Assembly (NCBI GenBank): GCA_036479115.1
Contig: JAZGFD010000125.1
Location: forward strand, 1-12,056
Reading direction: 5' to 3'
DNA: 12,056 bases
DNA from: UBA7328 sp036479115
GTDB lineage: Bacteria > Bacteroidota > Bacteroidia > Chitinophagales > Saprospiraceae
Below are positions 6,966-12,056 of the stretch, piece by piece; positions within the stretch are counted from its first letter, which is position 1, and every line of letters starts with the position of its first letter. The notes beneath the pieces were generated by a model, which was not told the DNA's origin, made no database searches, and worked only from the letters and a program-made list of their open reading frames with translations. A program made the position numbers and the translations under genes.

Positions 6966-7311
6966 ATTTAACAAGCATGTAAAAAGATCTAAAACCTTAC
7001 TTTATAGCAACCAATTCCACAATATTCTATCTCGTTTATATAGATATTTTGAAGTGAATACCTGTTTAACTGATTGATGTCACCCTGCTCTATTTTTACC
7101 CAAGTATAAAAAACTTAAGCAACACATATGAGCTAAAATGCCAAATTGAGATTTTATACTTCATTCATATCGTGGATAATAACAAATGATGTAGTGCATT
7201 TCATAATATTAAATTTTATAAGTGAGAATAAATAAATCGAGGTTAAGATCAAAAAATTAGAGTTAAGAAATGAAAGTATTTAAGACGTAAAAAAAATATT
7301 ATTACTTTTGC

Positions 7312-7319
7312 TATATTTG
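7312..7319 (+). promoter_or_regulatory. Candidate -7 element for the 515-aa gene
   Basis: TATATTTG is an exact TAnnTTTG match, 86 bases upstream of the start codon. No TTTG lies at the usual -33 spacing; the TTTTG directly in front of it (7306-7310) is too close. It predicts a leader of about 80 bases. Confidence 0.4.
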
Positions 7320-7405
7320 TGAGATTATTTTATAATTCGTTGGATATGAAGTAGATATAAAAGTTAAATATTTATAAATAATTATATATATGAAGGAAAT
7401 AAAAA

Positions 7406-8953
7406 ATGCGTAAAATCAGAGGCATTGTATATTTGTTGGAGTCTGTAATGGGTTATAAGAAGAAACATTGGGCGCAATTTCAATCTTATTTGCCTCCATT
7501 AGAGTCAGAATTATTGAATTTTGTACTGAATGACAAGGAGATTACCGATGAATCGGCCGCGAATAGCTTATTTCGTACTGATATAAAGGATCCCAATTTT
7601 GGGCGATTAAAAAATAAATTGCGACATTTTCTCTTCATAGAAATATTTCGCTTCTCACCATCAGGCAGTAGTTATACCCCTTACCAAAAAGCCCACTACG
7701 CCTCCGAACAAATGTTGGCCATATTTAAAATTTTAAAAGGAGTAGCGTATACTTCACTTGCTAAACCTCTGGCAGATAAATTACATGCTAAATCTCAGTC
7801 TTATCATTTTAATGAAATAGGATTAGAAGCGAGTAGATACTTATTTTATTATTATTCAGTGATTCAAACCGATTTGACTAATTCTGAGAAATTTAGCAAG
7901 GAAATAAAGAAGTATAATAATATTGTGCAATATGAAATAGAAGCCGAATGCAAATTTTACACTATTCTAACCAAGCAGTTATTAGCTAAAGAAAAGACAT
8001 CAGACATAGCAGCACTGGCAAGATCATACTACTATAAGTTGACTTCTTACGCTGTACAAAAGTTGCCATCGTCAAAGTTTTATTTGTTTTATTACCGGCT
8101 GGGAGGCCTCATATATGAAGTAGAAGGCAATTATAAAAAAGCAATAATATATGCGCGTGAGGGATATACATACTTTAAGAATCAATCGTATGACCATCGC
8201 ACCGCTAAAATAATCTTTATGCTATCCATGGCATTTTGTTATTTGCGTTTAGGGTTTTTACTTGAAGCTCGACAAATTATAACACGATCTCTTTTATTAC
8301 AATTCAAGGGTCGTAATAATTGGTTTGTGTCTAAGAGATTGTTAATGCAGATAGAATGCCATAAAAAAAATTATCAGGATGCCTATGATCATTATCGAGA
8401 CATTACTACTCATCGTAAATTTCCTGATTTACGAGACAATTATAAAGCATTTTATCTTCTGAATGGAGCATACTTTGATTTTCTTGCTTTGACAGGAAGG
8501 ATGCCCGATACACCACCTCCTTCGCGTCGTAGTATCAGCAGTACATTTCAAAATATATTACAAAAAGACATATCCAATCGCCACATTAAAATTCCGCTAA
8601 TAATAGCTCAATTGCTCTATAATGTATACGACAGAGACTATGATGCTATTGAAAATCGCATCTACAGTCTTAAAAGTTATTGTAATCGTAATCTTATGCG
8701 GAAAAGCCCAAATTTTAGATCCAACTGCTTTATCAAAATGTTGTTGGTGATACCTAGCAATAATTTTAATGCAATAGCCGTGAGGAGAAAGACCAAAAAA
8801 TACTTAGAAAGGCTGCGGAGTGTCCCTTTCACAGTATCAGAGCACCCGTCAGAAGTAGAAGTGTTACCCTACGAAGACCTTTGGGAAATGGTATTAGAAG
8901 AACTAAGGGCACCCAAACGAAGACGAAATGTCAATCAGGTTAACAGAGAATAG
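7406..8953 (+). CDS. Hypothetical TPR-like helical-repeat protein
   Basis: A 515-residue, basic, Tyr-rich protein with no signal peptide, no membrane segment and no catalytic motif that I can identify. The middle is helical-repeat-like: about 232-262 (EVEGNYKKAIIYAREGYTYF), 268-300 (MLSMAFCYLRLGFLLEARQII) and 308-335 (KRLLMQIECHKKNYQDAYDHYR) have TPR-style spacing. The N-terminal part contains a short helix pair ending FGRLKNKLRHFLFIEIF. The C-terminus has VLPYEDLWEMVLEEL and a very basic tail (PKRRR). I associate this layout with a family of unknown function seen, often as paralogues, in Saprospiria; that is memory, not proof. The start is supported by AAGGA at 7393-7397, eight bases before the ATG, one of the few real SD sequences in the window. 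A seven-codon ORF (7390-7413) overlaps the start. It converges on the receptor gene. Confidence 0.8.
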   Translation: MRKIRGIVYLLESVMGYKKKHWAQFQSYLPPLESELLNFVLNDKEITDESAANSLFRTDIKDPNFGRLKNKLRHFLFIEIFRFSPSGSSYTPYQKAHYASEQMLAIFKILKGVAYTSLAKPLADKLHAKSQSYHFNEIGLEASRYLFYYYSVIQTDLTNSEKFSKEIKKYNNIVQYEIEAECKFYTILTKQLLAKEKTSDIAALARSYYYKLTSYAVQKLPSSKFYLFYYRLGGLIYEVEGNYKKAIIYAREGYTYFKNQSYDHRTAKIIFMLSMAFCYLRLGFLLEARQIITRSLLLQFKGRNNWFVSKRLLMQIECHKKNYQDAYDHYRDITTHRKFPDLRDNYKAFYLLNGAYFDFLALTGRMPDTPPPSRRSISSTFQNILQKDISNRHIKIPLIIAQLLYNVYDRDYDAIENRIYSLKSYCNRNLMRKSPNFRSNCFIKMLLVIPSNNFNAIAVRRKTKKYLERLRSVPFTVSEHPSEVEVLPYEDLWEMVLEELRAPKRRRNVNQVNRE

Positions 8954-8976
8954 ATCTCACATTTATTTTATATTAT

Positions 8977-9032
8977 CCCAGACTCCTGATCCCAGACTCC
9001 TGATCCCAGACTCCAGAATCTAGACTCCAGAT
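8977..9032. repeat. 14-bp tandem repeat, four units
   Basis: CCCAGACTCCTGAT occurs at 8977-8990 and 8991-9004, then in diverged form at 9005-9018 (ending CAGAA) and 9019-9032 (TCTAGACTCCAGAT). The core AGACTCC is kept in all four, and decayed CCTG-type sequence continues to about 9044. The array fills the space between two convergent genes. No terminator hairpin is seen there, so the array may separate the transcripts or simply be a minisatellite. Confidence 0.85.
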
Positions 9033-9049
9033 TCCTGCCCCCTGAACAC

Positions 9050-10951
9050 CTACTCCGCAAATTTTAAGCGAACACCAAATGAAATGTTGGCACCCAATGT
9101 AGTGAATCCATAAACTTCCTGAAAATTACTATTTGTCAGATTTTTTATATCCACAAAAAGGCCCATGGTTTCATCAAATCTATAGTCACCCTGCAACGTA
9201 ACATAGAAGTAACTATCTAATTTTACTTCTTCTTGTGCAAATCCGTTAGCTGGATTGAAAAATAAATCTGATCTACTACCAATACTTTTAATACCTAGGT
9301 TAAATGATAATTTATCATTTGGTGTAAAAAAACCTTTGATACTAAAGTTGTGTTTTGGTCTTCGATATAAATTATTGACTTTTAGTGTTGTTCCAGAAAA
9401 ATCTTTTGTGATTACATTACCATCTAAGAAGGCGTACTGTAGTTGTAAAAGAATATTCTTTCCTAACCTTAATCCAGCTTCTAGTTCTACGCCCATGTCA
9501 TTTTGTTGATCTTGATTCATATATCCAGTAGTAAATACAATGACATCAGTGACCTTGCGACTAAAAAAAGTAATTTGTGGATTGATAATACCATTGATAA
9601 GAGGTGCTTGGAGCCCTATTTCAAATGACTTGCTTTTTTGTGGATTTAGCTCAGGGTTTGCTCCAAAAGCTCCATAAAGTTGGAATAAATTAGGGGCTTT
9701 AAATCCAGTAGAATAATTGATAAATGTTTTCAAATTATCCGTAATTCTATATGAAAGAGCCAGAGAATAATTGGTATTTTCTCCAAATTTAGAATGGTCA
9801 TTATAACGGATTCCAACTTCAGCATTTATATTTTCTGCAAGGTTTAAAAGTAAAGAAGCATAAGGACTAACGATGGTTTCTTTAGGATCAGGAATCACAG
9901 TAAAGTCATCTAACATTTGGTGATTTTGGAGATTCAAACCAACTATAAGTTGTGCATGGTCATTCATCTTTTTACTGATCCATGCATCTGTATTATCAAA
10001 CCTCCCACTGAAAGGAAATGTTCCAAAATCAGAAATGAAATTTCTGTCTGTTGCTGTATGAGTATACTTGATAGCTCCATTCCAAGTGTCCTTATCGTAT
10101 GTCAATGCAAGCCCTAAATTATTAAGATCTGTTCTGTATATACTTTTTCTAGAATCACTAAATGATCCGGCATCAGTTTTGCCTTCATAATCGCTATATT
10201 GCCAAAAGGCATCTAATTTTATTGCATTAGTTATGGTATAACCAAGGCCAGCATTGATTCCGAATCTATCAAAGCTATCAGCATCAAATTTATCAATATC
10301 ATTGAGAGATAAAGCCTCACTGATCCCATCAGATCTAGAATAGCTCAGCCCCAATCGATAATCCAGGCTACTATGATGACCACTCATACCAGCATTGCCT
10401 TTGGTGGTATTATTTGATCCTATGGCAGCCTGACCTATGATACTAAAAGCATTTTTATCCTGATCCTGATGTGTAATGATATTTATCACACCAGCTATAG
10501 CGTCTGAACCATAAAGCGTACTCTGGCTTCCTTTTAAAATTTCTATCCTTTGAATGCTACCTACAGGAATTGATCTCAAATCTATTACTCCTCCGATTCC
10601 AGATGGATCTAATATGGGCTGACCATTTAGTAAAACGACTGTATATTCTCCACTTGCCCCTCTTATAAATACACTTTTGTCTTTACCAGGATTACTTAAT
10701 GACCCAATTACATCAATGCCACTTACATCATTCAATATTTGGGCTATATCACTGCCAGCACTTTGCTTTATAGCCTTGGCAGTAATAATTTGTATGGGTT
10801 TAGCAGCGTTACGGACTTGTATTGGCACTTTAGAATGTGTAACCAGTATATTCTGAATACTCAAAGAATCAGCTATGTCAGAACTGCCCTGTTGGCTAAA
10901 TAAAGATGTAATAGATAATAGAAACAAGAAGGTGATGAGGTATACTCTCAT
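9050..10951 (-). CDS. btuB: TonB-dependent outer-membrane receptor, BtuB-like (corrinoid uptake)
   Basis: An outer-membrane beta-barrel that takes up cobalamin or a related corrinoid using TonB energy. From the ATG at 10951 the protein has 633 residues. A signal peptide, MRVYLITFLFLLSITSLFS, is followed by a possible TonB box (IQNILVT, 32-38) and a plug domain (about 42-165). The plug has FIRGASGEYTVVLLNGQP, then QRIEILKGSQSTLYGSDAIAGVINII, the classic BtuB-type plug ending. The rest is a barrel rich in alternating strands, ending FGVRLKFAE. The frame is open further upstream to a TTG at 11014, but that has no SD and would bury the signal peptide, so the ATG is preferred. The cobalamin riboswitch upstream supports the substrate. 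No periplasmic or ABC partners follow. A receptor for another corrinoid is the main alternative. Confidence 0.9.
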   Translation of the reverse strand: MRVYLITFLFLLSITSLFSQQGSSDIADSLSIQNILVTHSKVPIQVRNAAKPIQIITAKAIKQSAGSDIAQILNDVSGIDVIGSLSNPGKDKSVFIRGASGEYTVVLLNGQPILDPSGIGGVIDLRSIPVGSIQRIEILKGSQSTLYGSDAIAGVINIITHQDQDKNAFSIIGQAAIGSNNTTKGNAGMSGHHSSLDYRLGLSYSRSDGISEALSLNDIDKFDADSFDRFGINAGLGYTITNAIKLDAFWQYSDYEGKTDAGSFSDSRKSIYRTDLNNLGLALTYDKDTWNGAIKYTHTATDRNFISDFGTFPFSGRFDNTDAWISKKMNDHAQLIVGLNLQNHQMLDDFTVIPDPKETIVSPYASLLLNLAENINAEVGIRYNDHSKFGENTNYSLALSYRITDNLKTFINYSTGFKAPNLFQLYGAFGANPELNPQKSKSFEIGLQAPLINGIINPQITFFSRKVTDVIVFTTGYMNQDQQNDMGVELEAGLRLGKNILLQLQYAFLDGNVITKDFSGTTLKVNNLYRRPKHNFSIKGFFTPNDKLSFNLGIKSIGSRSDLFFNPANGFAQEEVKLDSYFYVTLQGDYRFDETMGLFVDIKNLTNSNFQEVYGFTTLGANISFGVRLKFAE

Positions 10952-11027
10952 ATTGCAATTTATTAATTTTCTAAATGAAACAAATGTCTTTATTGCGATT
11001 GAGAGCTTATACAAAAACGTAAAAAGA

Positions 11028-11048
11028 TACTGAATAGATTGTTCAGTA
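11028..11048 (-). terminator. Terminator-like hairpin in the btuB leader
   Basis: On the minus strand TACTGAA and TTCAGTA form a perfect 7-bp stem around the loop CAATCTA, followed by TCTTTTT. It lies between the riboswitch/SD hairpin and the receptor start. It could attenuate transcription into btuB or make a short riboswitch transcript. The stem is A/T-rich, so efficiency is uncertain. Confidence 0.4.
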
Positions 11049-11054
11049 AAAAAG

Positions 11055-11069
11055 CTACCACTGATACAT
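11055..11069 (-). CDS. Possible four-codon leader ORF (MYQW)
   Basis: The minus strand has ATG TAT CAG TGG TAG with a strong SD, GGAGG at 11084-11080, ten bases ahead of the ATG. This is the best SD in the btuB leader and one of the best in the window, yet the frame stops after four codons and is not the receptor frame. It could be a leader peptide whose translation is gated by the riboswitch, or the remnant of an earlier start site. Coding status is unproven. Confidence 0.25.
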   Translation of the reverse strand: MYQW

Positions 11070-11075
11070 AATTAC

Positions 11076-11089
11076 CTTTCCTCCGAAAG
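11076..11089 (-). promoter_or_regulatory. SD-bearing hairpin, riboswitch expression platform
   Basis: In RNA sense, CUUUC and GAAAG pair around the loop GGAG, which carries the core of the SD sequence. It sits 15 bases after the riboswitch P1. Cobalamin riboswitches often act through a kissing contact between aptamer loop L5 and such an SD-containing loop. I could not find an obvious CUCC complement in the L5 region, so the contact is inferred. Confidence 0.45.
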
Positions 11090-11104
11090 TCTCAATGCAA
11101 TATT

Positions 11105-11276
11105 GCCCTTGGCAGGTCTTCTGACTTATTTCATAACGTTACCTCCTTCCCATTCTAAAATGTAGAACAGTGGATATTTTTATAGCGTATTAGCTGAAAT
11201 TTACAGCAGCGGGGACTGTTTCAGATTTTCACTGAATTCCCTTTTAATCAAAACCCATTGGCTCGATACCAAAAGC
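11105..11276 (-). promoter_or_regulatory. Cobalamin riboswitch (B12 element)
   Basis: Read on the minus strand, the B12 box AGTCAGAAGACCTGCC (11126-11111) is present. So is the conserved aptamer core AAGGGAATTCAGTGAAAAT, followed by CTG and AGTCCCCGCTGCTGTAA (about 11243-11201), and GGGAAGGAGGTAACG (11152-11138). A P1 helix closes the element: GCTTTTGG (11276-11269) pairs with CCAAGGGC (11112-11105), two pairs being G-U. It binds an adenosyl- or other cobalamin and usually lowers expression of the gene downstream, here the receptor. The aptamer looks complete. The long spacer (about 150 bases) to the receptor ATG is unusual and is filled by the SD hairpin, mini-ORF and terminator-like hairpin. 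Confidence 0.93.
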
Positions 11277-11280
11277 GAAG

Positions 11281-11288
11281 CAAATATC
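11281..11288 (-). promoter_or_regulatory. Candidate -7 element for the riboswitch-btuB transcript
   Basis: On the minus strand GATATTTG matches TAnnTTTG at seven of eight positions. A start site five or six bases downstream would fall at the first base of the riboswitch P1 helix (11276), which supports the call. No clear -33 element is visible. Confidence 0.4.
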
Positions 11289-11334
11289 ACTATTCGCTCC
11301 GAATTATTGATTTAACTTTTATAAGAGAAGAGAA

Positions 11335-11462
11335 ATGATTCAATGATTCAATGATTTAATGATTTAATGATTTAATGATTTAATGGTATAATGATTTAAT
11401 GATTTAATGATTTAATGGTATAATGATTTAATGGTATAATGATTTAATGGTATAATGATTTA
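11335..11462. repeat. 8-bp tandem repeat, 16 units
   Basis: Sixteen perfect-length 8-bp units, with no insertions. There are two ATGATTCA, four ATGATTTA, then ATGGTATA, three ATGATTTA, and finally alternating ATGGTATA and ATGATTTA to the end. The last part therefore repeats with a 16-bp period, pointing to duplication of a two-unit block. The array lies between the riboswitch promoter and an IS remnant. It contains no in-frame coding function that I can support. Confidence 0.95.
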
Positions 11463-11486
11463 ATGGGATTCTCACATTCCTTCCTG

Positions 11487-11513
11487 GGTGTGTAAGAAAG
11501 ACTGTGTAAACTC
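11487..11513 (+). repeat. Possible left end of the IS256-family element
   Basis: The stretch starts GGTGTGTAAG and ends CTGTGTAAACTC; TGTGTAA occurs twice (11489-11495 and 11503-11509). IS256-family ends often contain TGTGTAAA directed inward, which fits the placement about 100 bases before the transposase start. A partial reverse match, TTTACACA, occurs at 11998-12005, but it is too short to prove a right end. Confidence 0.35.
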
Positions 11514-11537
11514 TTATTAATACAGCCAAGAGGGAAG

Positions 11538-11569
11538 CCCAGATATGGCCCCATGGGGCCATATCTGGG
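11538..11569. terminator. Perfect 32-bp palindrome, hairpin
   Basis: CCCAGATATGGCCCCA (11538-11553) is followed immediately by its exact reverse complement (11554-11569), and then by AAATTTTTAATATG on the plus strand. As RNA it would form a very stable GC-rich hairpin with a U-run, a good intrinsic terminator that would stop read-through into the transposase. Terminators guarding transposase genes are known in insertion sequences. A protein-binding or replication-related palindrome is also possible. Confidence 0.6.
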
Positions 11570-11614
11570 AAATTTTTAATATGTTTAATTCACCTGTTAA
11601 AAAAACTTCCTATA

Positions 11615-11977
11615 ATGACAAAAAAGAAAGAAAACACACAAGACCTAAGCTATCTTCTAGAAGGGGTCAGCACTATGACTGATTTTGAATCAGTGATGGG
11701 CAACTTGTACAAACAAGGTATTCAGCATCTTTTAGAAAGTGAGATGAGTCACTTTTTGGGATACGACAAACATGACCCAGGGGGCTACAATATGGGTAAC
11801 TCTCGCAACGGCACATCAAAAAAGCAAATAAAGAGTTCGGAAGGCAAAATTCAAATAGAAGTTCCTAGGGGCCGTAAAGGAGATTTTGAGCCTAGGATTG
11901 TGCCCAAAGGTCAAAGCACTACAGAAAAGATCGAGCAAGTCATATTGGGCTTATTGTGGTCTCATGATATACGTTGA
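11615..11977 (+). pseudogene. Truncated IS256-family transposase
   Basis: The 120-residue frame matches the N-terminal part of IS256/MULE-type transposases: ELxxFLGYDKHDxxGxNxGNSRNGxxxK, VPRGRKGDFEPRIVPKGQS, then EKIEQVILGL. Intact members have about 400 residues and carry the DDE catalytic triad in the missing part. The frame derails at ILGLLWSHDIR, where the family usually reads ILxLYxxGMSxxDI, and stops at 11977. None of the other frames downstream restores the family sequence, so this is a broken copy with a deletion or rearrangement near 11955-11975, not a simple frameshift. It cannot be catalytically active. A weak -7-like TATGTTTA lies at 11580-11587, and there is no SD sequence. Confidence 0.85.
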
Positions 11978-12001
11978 CGCAAAGTTTACTTGATAACTTT
12001 A
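11974..12001 (+). promoter_or_regulatory. Possible promoter for a gene entering the window edge
   Basis: TTG (11974-11976), a 17-base spacer and TAACTTTA (11994-12001) resemble the Bacteroidota -33/-7 pair, with one mismatch in the -7 element. The pair lies 16 bases before an ATG that opens a frame to the window end. Confidence 0.3.
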
Positions 12002-12017
12002 CACAAATTATAAAGAA

Positions 12018-12056
12018 ATGCGAAAAAAGCAACGAGAATACTATCATTATAGCCGT
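12018..12056 (+). CDS. Start of a possible gene, cut by the window end
   Basis: An ATG at 12018 opens 13 codons, MRKKQREYYHYSR, to the last base. It is preceded by a promoter-like pair and the weak purine run AAAG. It is too short to identify. It begins shortly after the broken transposase, so it probably marks the flank of the IS remnant. Confidence 0.25.
   Translation, partial: MRKKQREYYHYSR

Larger units (their letters stand above)
6426..7405. other. 980-base gap without a protein gene; several inverted repeats
   Basis: No frame here gives a credible protein. Near the arsS end I see only a weak discontinuous stem (CAAGA/TCTTG around 6490-6535) and the phrase TAGCCCC twice, separated by a T-run. 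A 10-bp palindrome, GCGATATCGC, lies at 6649-6658. TATATGAGTAA is repeated at 6681-6691 and 6698-6708, a 17-base period. The middle (6741-6965) is rich in consistent RNA pairings and is listed separately. From about 6966 to 7300 the DNA is very AT-rich, and I see no structure in it apart from the promoter of the next gene. Confidence 0.6.

Noticed and set aside
9255..10117. Plus-strand frames opposite the receptor gene
   Set aside because: They are short, without motifs, and fully antisense to conserved barrel sequence.
10952..11014. TTG start at 11014 giving a 654-residue receptor
   Set aside because: It would put 21 polar residues before a clear signal peptide, and there is no SD sequence; the ATG at 10951 fits a secreted outer-membrane protein.
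11335..11462. CRISPR array
   Set aside because: The units are 8 bp with no unique spacers; this is a simple tandem repeat.
11998..12005. Right inverted repeat of the IS element
   Set aside because: Only eight bases (TTTACACA) match the putative left end; too short to support.

Overview
The window most likely comes from a Bacteroidota chromosome. It is AT-rich, most starts lack a Shine-Dalgarno (SD) sequence, and several genes are preceded by a Bacteroidota-type -7 element (TAnnTTTG). It also carries a TonB-dependent receptor and a helical-repeat protein type I associate with Saprospiria. The class-level guess is inference.

Layout. 1-780 is mostly non-coding, with a cluster of small hairpins and one doubtful 51-codon ORF. 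781-6425 is a plus-strand run: valine-tRNA ligase (valS), a Fur-family metalloregulator, then a tight three-gene cassette. The cassette encodes an arsenite S-adenosylmethionine (SAM) methyltransferase of the arsenosugar type (ArsM), a CxxC carboxymuconolactone decarboxylase/AhpD-fold protein, and a radical-SAM/Cys-rich protein (ArsS). 6426-7405 is a 980-base gap without a credible gene; it holds a long rod-shaped RNA fold followed by a GC-rich hairpin, possibly an unannotated small RNA. 7406-8953 is a 515-residue TPR-like protein of unknown function. 8977-9032 is a 14-bp tandem repeat lying between convergent genes. 9050-10951 (minus) is a BtuB-like TonB-dependent receptor. Its leader contains a cobalamin riboswitch (11276 to 11105), an SD-bearing hairpin with a four-codon ORF, and a terminator-like hairpin. 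11335-11462 is a 16-unit, 8-bp tandem repeat. 11487-11977 is a truncated IS256-family insertion sequence with a perfect 32-bp palindrome ahead of the transposase start.

How it works together. ArsM would methylate arsenite and ArsS would add a deoxyadenosyl group to the methylated arsenical; the AhpD-like protein probably acts in redox handling. The Fur-like protein lies directly upstream and may or may not control the cassette. The receptor would import cobalamin or a related corrinoid across the outer membrane, with corrinoid-dependent shut-off through the riboswitch. The most unusual items are the structured RNA candidate in the 980-base gap and the layered leader of the receptor gene. I see no defence, secretion or phage system.
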